Part shown: positions 54,000 to 64,000 of the stretch, piece by piece
Position numbering within the stretch: the stretch's first letter is position 1
How the letters are laid out: every line of letters starts with the position of its first letter
Source of the DNA: Phragmites australis
Taxonomy: Eukaryota > Streptophyta > Magnoliopsida > Poales > Poaceae
Assembly: GCF_958298935.1 (NCBI RefSeq)
Contig: NC_084935.1
Span: 1,560,001-1,624,000, forward strand
Direction: 5' to 3'
Length of the DNA stretch: 64,000 nucleotides
Notes under the pieces: generated by a model
Told to the model about the DNA's origin: nothing
What the model saw: the letters and a program-made list of their open reading frames with translations, nothing else
Database searches by the model: none
Translations under genes and position numbers: made by a program

Positions 54000-56900
54000 C
54001 TCTTGGCGCTAAGTCGTGGCTGGATCTCGTTATCTGGGTTATTCCAGACGGTTTTTTTTTCTGATCAAGGTCTAGATGTCTTCTACTCTAGTGTTATTGT
54101 CAATAGGATATATATATACTAGGTGATAAATGTAATTGGTAAGGTTCATCACTTTGGGTCTACATGCTGCAAAATTTTCTGAAAAAAAAGACATGGCAAC
54201 TTGTATATGTGTTATATGTGCTATTTTATTTTGTGACAATCAGTGTTACTTGTATGGCTATGTCTATTTTTTTTTATCGAATCGGACATCTTAAATCCAA
54301 GTAGGATTCTAATTTGTATTTTTTTACTCAAATTTTCTTTATCAAATCGGACACCTAAATCTGAGTCAAATTCCAATACCTATGTCCGTGTCGAAATAAC
54401 ACCGGTGACAATCAAACGATTATTTATCTTGTTCAGTCTCATCGTGATGTTCACTGTAGTGACTCCATATGTTCCACCGTAGTGGTGGTGTTTGATCAAT
54501 TTATTCGGTCAACTTGCCCCGTGCCTATGAGCTGGGTGCGAACACTACTGGCTCTTTTCTGTTGTTCGTCTTAGAATAATGAGAAATATCTAAGGCTTCG
54601 ATTGGATCTCTAAATTGGCATGAATAAATTGAACTGTGCCTCAAATCAATACCTAAGTGAAAATAGGTTCCTCACCCGAACTATACCAAGGAGCTCCTCC
54701 GATACAGAAGATATCCTTAGCACCATCCTCCGATGCGGAAAAAGAATGAAAAATATAGAGCGAGAGAGAGTGTGTGATTGATCCCCTTAATGGGCGCTCT
54801 GCATACTGGCAGTCGAACCGCGGGGAGCCCGGTCAGACCGCGGGAGCGATTTGGTGCTGAAAGTTTCATTCTTTTTTCTTTTTCTTTTTCTTTTCTAATA
54901 TCTATGGGGTTTCTTCTAATTAGCTTCTAAGCCATTTTCACTCCCAAATACTCACGTGTATGTGAGGGAAATATGTGAAGGTTCAAAGCGCATAACTTTT
55001 GGAATGCGTTTAAACTCGAATTGATAATAAATCGCACAAAACATAATACAATCATAATTAGGCATGCTTAATTACGTAATTAATATTTTGGGACGTGACA
55101 AGAAGCGGTAGTAATATATTTGCACTGTCGATTATTACACATCGACAGTGATGAGCCGCCATCTATGATCGATTCTGTAGTAGTGCTAGTGTTCGACCCC
55201 TTTATAATGAAGGGTGGGGGCACCCCATAACGTGCCATTGGAAAAGAGTCATGTTCATAAGTTGTAACGTGTGCGTGCATAGGAAATAAAGTAGCAGCGT
55301 GTGTTGAGAAAATTCTATTGTTATTTTACATGTTTGTGTTCTTCGTGGTTGTTTGATCCTAGTGAAAAGGCAACAATTCTATCCTGAACCTGCTTGTTAA
55401 CCCAACAAATCAAGGCTTCAGTCCATATGAAAGGCCTTTGTGCCTCACTAAAAGTAATCACATCATAATAAGATATTTGTGCTTGATGTTATAATGTTTA
55501 ATATTTGTATTTTCGTTGCCACTGACGATCACTTAGCTAGTACTAACCAAAGGGCGAGGATTGGGAAACGTCATTTTTGCTCCGTCTCCAATGGCGTCCT
55601 GTGGGTGTGCAAACCTAGGGTTAGGGTCAACTGATTCCAAATCAGAGGGGCGGCTCAAAGATTGCGAAGAAGGTCACAGAGAGATTTGAGGAAGCCCGGA
55701 GAGATGTTGGAGGCAATGATCCAAGCCCTCAGCGAGCTGCAAATTCGAGATGGAAGGTGCTAGTGGAGCGATCGAGAATATGAAGCGCAGCAGACAAAAC
55801 ACCACCTCTTTCAATCGGAAGTTTCTGATCGATTCATTGAGAGACTGTATAGAGATCGATTTGGAGATAGAGATCAGAGCACATCGAGAAATTATGGTGA
55901 TCTAGGAAGCACTCTCATAGTCAGAATGCCTACTTGGGCGAAGGAAGAGATGCAGGGTCAAGATGAACAGTAGAAAACGGTGGCGGGTCCATGATTCAAA
56001 CTGGGAGTGAGGGATTCTGGCATGGTCCATCAATTGGAGCTTTTTTTTTATTTGAGTGGCGGAGTTCGACAGTTGCCTCAGTCTGAGTCGCTCATCTTAG
56101 ACCCAACAACCAAGGGTATCCCAACTCAGGGTGGACGTCAATAGATTTTGCAAATGGCCCCTGAGCACGATCCAAGTTGTTGTAAAAGAGACCCTAAATT
56201 GGATCGCAATTATTAGAGGTCGTTTGGCTGGTTAAAACGATTCATACTCTCAGTTGAATCGCTGTCAGCTAGCCAAACGGGGTGGGATGAAACGATTCAA
56301 GTCGAAACAACCGTTTCACTCGTTTCTCTCCTTCGTAGAAATGAACATCTCCTGAACTTACTTGATATTGCATGCAAATACCACTCGCCCGCCACCGCTC
56401 GCTTGCGCCACGCAAGACAAAGAGGTGGCAGCCGGATGAAAGCAAGGGAAAGGTGGGCCAATGGCTTTGAGACCTATGGTTTTGTTTGGGCAATGGGCTG
56501 ATGAGCCTAGGGAGTATTTGTATTTTTTTATAAATAGAAAGAAATGAATTTGGTCAATGACTCACTCAAAATTAAAAACAAAACAAACGAGGATAAAAGT
56601 AAATCGATCAATTGCACCACCCTAATCTTTTTTAAGAAACCGGATCTATTTTCGAGAAGTGATCCTAATTCATCGGAGAGACATTTTCAAAAAGAATTCA
56701 AAATTGAAATATTTTTGAGAGAATTTGGATCCCTACCAAACAGAGCCTTAATCGCTAATTCTCGATCCGAATATTTTTTAATAGGCCTCTAAATTGTAGG
56801 GATCGCAATGGACACATACAAGCTAATTTACAAATCCGCGTCCATACATATTACCTGTCATAGGTAAAAAATATCACACGTGAGCATCACATACCCACAG

Positions 56901-57379
56901 GAATGCCTCATGCATCACAGATCCGCGCGGTGGTGAGGTGGGGGTGGACAAGGGTGGGGCAAACGACGAGGTGGGTGGAGATAGGGCGAACATGCTGGGC
57001 GATGATGATAAGCGTCAGCATAGGGTGTATTGTGAGGGTGTGTGGTGGCTGTGTTTAGGTGGGGGTTGGAATGAGATGCTCGAAACAGGTACATGAACAA
57101 AATAAACATGTGTAAAACTATTTTATACTCGTATCTCACTACCTATTATGTTTAACATCAAACTCGTACCTAGACATGAATAAATAATACATCTCAATCA
57201 CATACCCATAAGAGTTTTTATGCGCGGACATACGGATCGCGATTGTTAATTGGGATCCGAACAGTTGCAATGAGCCCCTGGTTTCGGTCGGTGGACGTGC
57301 TCGAGCCAGACCCGGTAGCAAGCGTACGAGACAGATCCCAATCTGCGATCCACTCCGAGCCAAGCTTCCTCCGCCGCCG
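54000..57379. other. Transposon-rich spacer upstream of the methyltransferase
   Basis: No intact gene is seen. CACTACTACAGAATCGATC reads inward on the minus strand from 55187, a CACTA-type terminus, beside a CATCGACAGTGATGAGC repeat. At about 56222-56280 a small inverted repeat, CGTTTGGCTGG...CTAGCCAAACG, can form a hairpin. GGTCAGACCGCG near 54830 is a phrase common in grass LTRs. The stretch 55560-56000 is purine-rich and unassigned. Confidence 0.45.
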
Positions 57380-58593
57380 ATGGCGATGCCGTCGAGCGCC
57401 CCCGCGGCGCGGCTGCGGCTGCTCACCGTGCCGGCGCTGCTGCTGCTGCTCTCCTCGGCCGCGCTGCTCGTCTTCCTCATACTGCCCTCGCTCTCCCCCT
57501 CCACCTCCGCGCACCTCTGCGCCTGCTCGCCCCCCGCCACTACGCACACCACCACCACCGTCACCACCACCACCACCACTGCCTCCCACGCGCCCGTCAC
57601 CACCTCCCCCGCCGACGTCTCCTGGCTCAAGGCCCAGCTCGCCTCCAACTCCCTCCTTGCCGACGGCGCCGCGGCCTCTCACGACGCCTGGCACCGCCTG
57701 CGCAAGGGCATCAACCCGCGCACCCGCGAGCAGCAGCTCTTCGACATCAACAGGTATACAACTCATAGCTTCAGATCGCCGCATTTCGATTCTTTCCCAT
57801 TGCACATTGATTGCGTCCTGTGAAGGATTAGAATTAGATTTACCATGTTATGCTACCATCAAGTTAGTTCCTTTTACATCCTTGTCCAAGGACAAGAACA
57901 ATTGAAATTAATATTTCAGTATTGCAACTACACTGTAGGCACCATGGGATCTCTCACTATCTGGACAAAGAAGCAACCAACCACACCGCGCTGCCTTGCC
58001 CTGGTGAGCTCCTTGTCGAAGAGCACCACAGCAACTATGGTGAACCGTGGGCTGGTGGCCGTGACGTTTTCGAGTTCCTTGCTAATGCCTCTGCTCTCAC
58101 GCCCACGGACCAGGTTCTCGAAATTGGATGTGGGACGCTTCGTGTTGGTCTGCATTTCATTCGGTATCTCGAGGCTGGGAGGTTCCATTGCCTGGAGCGG
58201 GACGAGCTGTCTCTCATGGCTGCTCTTCGGTATGAACTGCCAGCGCAGGGGCTGCTGTATAAGCGGCCAATGATTGTGAGAGGGGAGGATATGGATTTCA
58301 GCAAGTTTGGGGATACAGTTATGTATGATCTCATTTATGCAAGCGCTGTGTTCCTCCATATTCCAGATAAGCTTGTTTGGACTGGGCTTGAGAGGCTTGC
58401 AGGGAAGCTGAGGCCGCAGAGAGGTCGGATTTTCGTGTCACATAACATTAAATTTTGTTCCAGACTGGGTGGTGATGAGTGCACACAGCGGCTTGCGAAA
58501 TTGGGGCTTGAATATGTGGGGAAGCACATTCATGATAGTTTGTTGTTTAACCACTATGAGATCTGGTTCGAATTCCGCAGGCCAAAAGTTTAG
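57380..58593 (+). CDS. Membrane-anchored SAM-dependent methyltransferase-like protein, two exons, 342 aa
   Basis: Exons 57380-57753 and 57939-58593 give 1,029 bp in frame. The start codon is followed by a hydrophobic anchor at residues about 12-36 (LLTVPALLLLLSSAALLVF), then a Thr/Pro-rich linker (TTTTVTTTTTT), suggesting a type II endomembrane protein. The catalytic domain has motif I, VLEIGCGTLRVG, at residues 184-195, the class I Rossmann SAM-binding loop; an acidic residue after FHCLERDE; and YDLIYASAVFLHIPD as the motif IV region. The substrate is unknown. The acceptor must be CACTGTAG at 57938: the earlier TTTCAG at 57919 would introduce a stop within seven codons. The closest plant relatives are annotated only as methyltransferase-domain proteins, as far as I know. 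Confidence 0.9.
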
Positions 58594-59888
58594 CTCTTGA
58601 TGGTACAGGAAGAGAGACTGGTTTGGCTTCTATTTTTCAGTTTTGGCGGTTTCCAGCACAGATCAACTCATGCCTTGTTCCGTTGTACACCAATGGGACT
58701 TGACTTCAGATTGAGATTGATGCTTGCTCAGTGCTTAATTCAAGCATGTGCAACCAAAAGTCATGATTGAGAGACACTGTGGTGCTCAACTCTTCCAAGT
58801 TACATCATTAGGTGAGTGGTGATTGAAGGCTTTAGCTTTAATCAGCAGCAATTATTGGATGTACCATAACTTTAGTAATGTTTCTGCGAGAAATTTTTTT
58901 GGTAGTTGACGCCAGGCTCGTTATCTATGTCTGTTAGAAAGTTGCCTACTATGGTCAAAATAGAATTGTATCACCGTGCAGGGTTCAGTAATTTGTGACA
59001 AGGATAGCACTGGTTATCTTATTTTTGCATTTTATAGCAGTCCCTACTGACAAGAAGGAACATACACTTTGTTATGCAACAGTATCCTGGTGAATAGTTG
59101 CGGCTGTATGATTTTGCAACTTATGTATTCGTATTCATTATATAACTATTGTTTTATCAAATTGTCTCTCTTGGTGTGGTGACTAAAAGCACACAGATTT
59201 TGACTTATGGTTGTTTACATCCCAGAATTAGGATAGTTCAGTTACGTGTCAATTGCCATAGTTTTCCTACTGGCCATCAGATTTTCATGTGTTTTAGCAA
59301 TATATTTCACCAGAATCATTCGTGTTTTCACATCAGTTGCCTGTTTACCTTTCTTGTTGGTACCAAAGATTAATTTGAGTTGATTCTAGAATGAGCCTCT
59401 GGTTGTGGAGTGATTTTCAGCGGTTATTTCATTATCTTTAACGTTTTCAGCAATAATTTTAATCAGTGTGCTCTTATTTTAGATGGTACCTTCATCTCCA
59501 TACACTCAACTTAAAGCATACCGCAGGTTTTCTCATTTAGACATTCCATATATTTATATATCTTCATCATGCCTTATCAGCCTATGATAATGATGTATCA
59601 TGTATTCATGTACGGCGTAAGCATCACCAGAGCCATCACCTGAAGCTACAACTACATGAAAACACTGCAGTGTTCCAGACACTGGGCTCTTAAATTTCCT
59701 TCTCACTAGATAACTATAGCAAAATAAGTATATAAACTTTTGTCTTAATAATACTGGAGAACACTCTAAATTCCTGATCTTTCAACAGTCGTAAATAATG
59801 TGTCTACCTTGGGGGGAATATCAAAGCAAGACCAGCTAGATTCTTATTTACAGCATGCCATTATAAAACAGGTAGTATCAAGCTCTAT
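58594..59888. other. Methyltransferase 3' UTR and AT-rich spacer
   Basis: The first few hundred bases are probably the 3' UTR (repeated TTGTGAC and TTATTGGATG, no clear signal chosen). The remainder is AT-rich without recognisable genes, repeats or transposon ends. Confidence 0.5.
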
Positions 59889-59903
59889 GATAACCAAACT
59901 CTC

Positions 59904-60274
59904 GACTGGTGGTCGAATCTTTGTGATAGGGTGGCAGGTCACCTCTGCAAAGATCTAGACTTCCTCCTCCTCCTCACTGCTCGGCACACTTGGCACAACA
60001 ACCGTCGAATCTCTTCTGATGCCTTGGTGACCAACAATAGGGAGGATGCAGCTTGTTGGTGCGATGCTGGGGCTAAGAACCTGGCTGTGGAGAGGCTGAG
60101 TACGTTTGGCTCCGTCGTTTAAATCTGCGTTGTTCTGTTTCTAACAATGGTTGATGCATTTTGTAATAGTTTATTATAATCCTTTCGTAAAGACTGGCTT
60201 ACGGTCGTCATGTAAACTTTATCTTCTTTCTTAATTCAAAGATACGTAGCTTTTCTGCGTATTCGAGAAAAAAA
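59904..60274 (+). mobile_element. LINE 3' fragment with exact 15-bp target-site duplication
   Basis: GATAACCAAACTCTC occurs at 59889-59903 and again at 60275-60289. Between them the plus strand encodes a LINE C-terminus (RHTWHNNRRISSDALVTNN and CWCDAGAKNL) and a 3' UTR ending ATTCGAGAAAAAAA. It is 371 bp and strongly 5' truncated. Confidence 0.9.
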
Positions 60275-60342
60275 GATAACCAAACTCTCCTATACGTGAT
60301 GCATATGTTCTGAATTTGTCTGCCTACATGCAACTTGAGAGT

Positions 60343-60344
<2 letters not shown>

Positions 60345-60400
<56 letters not shown>
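60345..60400. repeat. (CT)n microsatellite, about 27 units
   Basis: An uninterrupted CT run of about 54 bp. It lies between the LINE fragment and the NHX 3' end and is likely polymorphic. Confidence 0.97.
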
Positions 60401-60401
<1 letters not shown>

Positions 60402-61602
60402 GGTCTCCAGGTATGAATGTTACTTGTTCTGACGCTTCACACCATTGAGCTGACCAAAACTTGTGCTGTCTGGCACAGACCAGTTAGCCAACCATGCATG
60501 CAATTCTACAAAAGGAACCAAACGGCTGAACAAATAGGGAAAAGAACTGTTCCAGAATTGCGTTCACAGAACATGCAGTTTCCACTCTACGGAAAAACGG
60601 TATCGCTAATTTGCTATGACATGTGGTTAGCCCTTAGCCGTGCTTATGTTGTGTTGAGCAGAAATCTTACTGATTTCCTCTCTTAACAATCAAACCTCAT
60701 AGACATTGCTTACATGCCACCACCTTCCATATTTTTCAGCTTAGCATACGATTATTTGGGGCAAGAAAATGTCACTCGTTGCTTGTTCAGGGGTAATAGA
60801 TTATTTGGGGCAGTCGTTTCAGTAATCAACAAGAAAATATCAGGTCATTGCTTGTTCAGTGCAAGGTTAGGTGGGAGTGATGGGTGCATGAGCTTTTGTT
60901 GGGGCAATCTTTGCACATGATGATGTCAACGCATGACTTGCCCCAAAGTGTGCTAGAAGTGTTTTATTTGCTGGCTTTATGTGGCTTACTCAGGACAATG
61001 TTTTTGAATTATTTTAATGTTGGCATGGTTCAACCGTGCCATTGATACTTCGAAGTACTGAAACATGAAATTTCACAAAATCACACCACAACATTCTATC
61101 AGCCCCAAAGCCAAACAGAACCAAAAGTAAAACCGTTGCAAGAAGCAAAGAAAGGTTACTGGTATCTTGAGTTGCATTGTAATTTATCTCATCCCTGCCA
61201 ACCAAAAGCACTCATCGTAACACACCACATCCACTTTAAATCAGAGAAAAAAGAAAAGCAAAATTACATGGAGGAGGCCAGTTCCTAGCCTCCTAGAGAC
61301 TAGTAGTACTGACCCGCTATCTACATATCATAAGATACAAGTGGTGCTAATCTACAAAAATTTACAGGCTTATCATCACTCACAACCCCAAGTTACTAGG
61401 GTAATTCCACTTCTTGATCCAAACCAATTAATTGTGCATCTGCAACCATGAGCTGAATGGCCTCTTCAGCATTGGTCAGACATCATCTGAACTTCTGAAG
61501 AACATTAGCATCATCTGACCATCACCACCCATCAGCAGCAAAACTCCGTTCACCGAAAATTTGACTTCTCTTCGTGTCAAATACTTCATTTCTTGGCAAT
61601 GT
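60401..61602. other. Spacer and NHX 3' UTR
   Basis: No gene is recognised. GATTATTTGGGGCA occurs twice (about 60748 and 60800), as does CATTGCTTGTTCAG or a close variant, a small local duplication. The part from about 61250 is probably the 3' UTR of the minus-strand antiporter. Confidence 0.5.
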
Positions 61603-64000
61603 TCACTGTCCTCCATGGACGCTCTGCTCGGTAGGTGAGCCGGGGGAGAACGGCACGAACCCGCGTCCGCCGAACAAGGGCCGCATCAGCGCGTTGTCGA
61701 ACTTGCGCCAGTAGTAGTGCACGGTGTGGGTCGGCTTGCTGAGGAGCATCCGGAGGCTGGAGGGCCTGACAATGTGCGCGGCCGTCTCAAGGTCGGAGCC
61801 CTGCATGCTCGTTAAGAGAGGAGAATGCAAAGACTTCGGAGAGGAAGGCTCGGAGGTGACGGTGTTGCATGAGGCAGGGAGCAGGAGCCGTATCAATGGC
61901 TTTGTCATCATCCCGAACACCTGATGAACATGATGACAAGTTTCAGAAAATGTAGTGTCATGCATCCAGAGTATTATGAGTGTAAGTTAGTAATTATGTT
62001 CAGGTGATTTCGTTATCGGTAATTCTAACTAAGAAAAACTAGTGGCACATAGCATTTCTTCAAATAATTTTGACATCCATGCTATGCCAGCATAAGGGGT
62101 CTAGGACAGTAGGGTGATCTCTTCAGAAGGGATAAGGACAGTAGGGGACCAATTTATGAGTTCTGTCGACGATTCGGCCTCACCTATCCTCGTCCAGTTC
62201 CTAGAACATATTCTCGTTCTAATGTGAATTGGCAGAGCTCATGCCATTTGTTGAAAAAAAGAAAGAAAAAGAGCATATTCTCATATTCCTGTCAGGGATA
62301 AGATCCTGTTAACCACCAGAATCTTCCAGATTTAATTCCAAGGACACCTGACAATTGTGATAAGACATCTGGCTTGGAACTCTTTGAGTCAGCTCGATGA
62401 TGAGGGTCCAATTTGGGTGAGAATGCAGGCATGTCCGGCATAACTAAATGATAATTTGACATTTTAAGGGACTGAGCTAAGAGGTGTGGGTGTACACCTC
62501 GACCATCCAGCTTCAAGTTATCTTCAACTCGAATTTGGGTGTCTATTTTTTCTTATTTATAGTGACACCTAGTTCCTCCTAGGTTGGTTGAGTTTTTTTA
62601 TAAGTTGACAGTTTGCATTGGACAGGTATCAGAGCAAGATGACTCACCATGGTGCTAAATAGAACGACAGTGATTGTGCTGGTGATCATTATCGCATTGC
62701 CGTGCAGCTGAGTGTGTCCAGATCTTGTGAACTGCAATTGCAAGAGGAAGAGTTAAACTTGTGAGAAGAAACTGAGAGTACTTCTAGAGGGAACTAGTGA
62801 TAAGACCAAGAACACAAAAATTTCAAGAGATGGTTCCATCAGCAACAGGTATTCTCTTGAACAAACCTTGTTGTAAGCAAGAGCAATCGACACCGCCCCT
62901 CGCATTAGCCCAGCCCACCATATTACAATCTATCAAAAGAATTCAGTTAGCTCATAGAAGATAATTAAGTCAACTCAGATAATCTTACTAAAAAGTGAAT
63001 CCACATGACAAATGGTCTAATTATACACCATTTACTCACCTGTTGTCTCCAGGTAATTTTCTCGAAAGGTGTCTTCTTTGTTAAGTTGGACAAGAACGAG
63101 AGCGGGAAAACAAAAGCAGCTCTTCCCACCAGAACCAATCCGAGCAAAATTGAGCTTATGCCTATAGATTTGCCAGGGCTGCAAATGTAAACCGATAAAT
63201 TTGAGTCTTCACAAAAAGATATCTATACATGGAATTAGTAATGAATTTTAGGTGAAAAGGACATGTATCTGACCTGTAACTGGCAAACTTCCACTTTTCG
63301 ATATCGAGTGCATCCATCCCAACATAGAGGAACAGGAAAGTCTCGGCAATGAAAGACAAAGTTGCAAAGGCATGCCTAAGTTGATGAAAAGGTCAGAATA
63401 AATTCAGTCAGCAATTTTTTTATTGAACTGAGTACAAGCATTACTAAAGAGAAAACACGAAGTGAATGAAATTACTTGGTTGTAACTCTTGAGCTCTCTG
63501 TCACATTATGCCAAGTGTAGTGTGACATCACAATACCACAGAAGAACACAGTGAGAATGCCACTCAAATCTAGCAACTGCAGAGGCCAAACGAACAGAGT
63601 ATGTTATAAAAATCAGACTATAAGATACCCTGTAAATTTCCATGTTATATCTAGTCAGAGGCGCACCTCAGCCAGCATGTATGAGAGGTAAGCCATGAGC
63701 ATCATAAGCGCAACCTCGCGGTCAGTGGAATGTCTGAAATCAGCCCAACAAAAAACTATGTTAATATAAACCACGATATCTTTATCCAATTATTGATCAA
63801 TACGTGTTTCTTAGTTAAACGGACCTTCCTATATATAACTTCTTGATTATGTAAGCACTGAGCAACCCAGTCTGCCAATGGTAGAAGAAATGTTAATTTG
63901 ATTTGTTCAGTGATCCAATCAAGTCAGTAAAACAGTGTGTTAATGGGACTCAAGAATCAACTTACAAACACTCCAAGGAAGGTGCTTGACAAAAATAAAT
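61603..64000 (-). CDS. NHX: NHX-type Na+(K+)/H+ antiporter, C-terminal nine exons (5' part beyond window)
   Basis: Vacuolar-type cation/proton exchanger. Visible exons (minus): 64000-63966, 63871-63825, 63733-63667, 63576-63476, 63375-63274, 63178-63040, 62929-62867, 62731-62648, 61920-61603; about 318 residues, all GT-AG and in phase. Recognisable NHX blocks in order: LFLSSTFLGVF, GLLSAYIIKKLYIGRHSTDR, DLSGILTVFFCGIVMSHYTW, HNVTESSRVTTKHAFATLSF, IAETFLFLYVGMDALDIEKW, LVGRAAFVFPLSFLSNLTKK, IVIWWAGLMRGAVSIALAYN and HTQLHGNAIMITSTITVVLF. The hydrophilic tail VFGMMTKPLIRLLLP to FGGRGFVPFSPGSPTEQSVH closely resembles plant class I (vacuolar) NHX tails, so NHX1-4 type rather than the endosomal NHX5/6 type is inferred. 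No lesions are seen. The amiloride-binding N-terminal part is outside the window. Confidence 0.95.

Noticed and set aside
54543..55187. A complete CACTA MITE from CACTACTGG to AGTAGTG
   Set aside because: The inverted ends agree for only seven bases and the flanking 3-bp sequences differ. Only the right terminus is kept as a possible CACTA end.
57218..57905. Long Pro/Ser-rich plus-strand frame and Gly/Val-rich minus-strand frames at the methyltransferase start
   Set aside because: They arise from GC-rich, Thr-repeat coding sequence in another frame. The frame starting at 57380 has the anchor and joins to the SAM-binding exon.

Overview
The window is nuclear DNA from a flowering plant, most likely a grass (Poaceae). 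This rests on GC-rich first exons, GT-AG introns, a DUF6598 remnant (a grass-expanded family), and grass-type Stowaway MITEs, LINE tails and LTRs. I cannot name the species. I see no bacterial, organellar or viral features and no tRNA or rRNA gene.

Layout. 1-5.5 kb (minus): a cysteine-rich receptor-like kinase (CRK-A) whose catalytic exon is split by a solo LTR. 5.5-11.3 kb: transposon-rich spacer with Stowaway, PIF/Harbinger and copia remnants. 11.3-16.3 kb (plus): CRK-B, a head-to-head paralogue of CRK-A, broken by a nonsense codon, a 7-bp duplication and a hAT-like MITE, with a LINE in an intron. 17.8-19.4 kb (plus): intact five-exon GDSL esterase/lipase. 21.0-27.5 kb (plus): intact 11-exon, probably mitochondrial helical-repeat (PPR/TPR-like) protein. 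29.6-32.6 kb (plus): intact seven-exon GEX1, a KAR5/Brambleberry-family karyogamy protein. 33.1-37.1 kb (minus): intact seven-exon N-myristoylated CDK-like kinase. 38.7-39.6 kb: DUF6598 pseudogene ended by a foldback MITE. 39.8-45.0 kb: minisatellites, LTR-like DNA and a chimera of GT61 and eEF2 gene fragments. 45.9-49.2 kb (minus): intact nine-exon NOP58. 50.6-54.0 kb: F-box pseudogenes and CACTA-like DNA. 57.4-58.6 kb (plus): intact two-exon membrane-anchored methyltransferase. 61.6-64.0 kb (minus): the 3' nine exons of an NHX antiporter, running off the right edge.

For the five genes that are complete, the exon lengths I read sum to whole codons with no internal stop: GDSL 372 aa, helical-repeat 408 aa, GEX1 618 aa, CDK-like 574 aa, NOP58 557 aa. 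The methyltransferase gives 342 aa once the correct splice acceptor is used. These are unrelated housekeeping or reproductive genes, as expected of a plant chromosome arm, and they do not form one pathway. The most informative content is the history of insertions: four LINE pieces, a solo LTR and a MITE can be dated relative to the genes by exact target-site duplications. I found no convincing new biological system.
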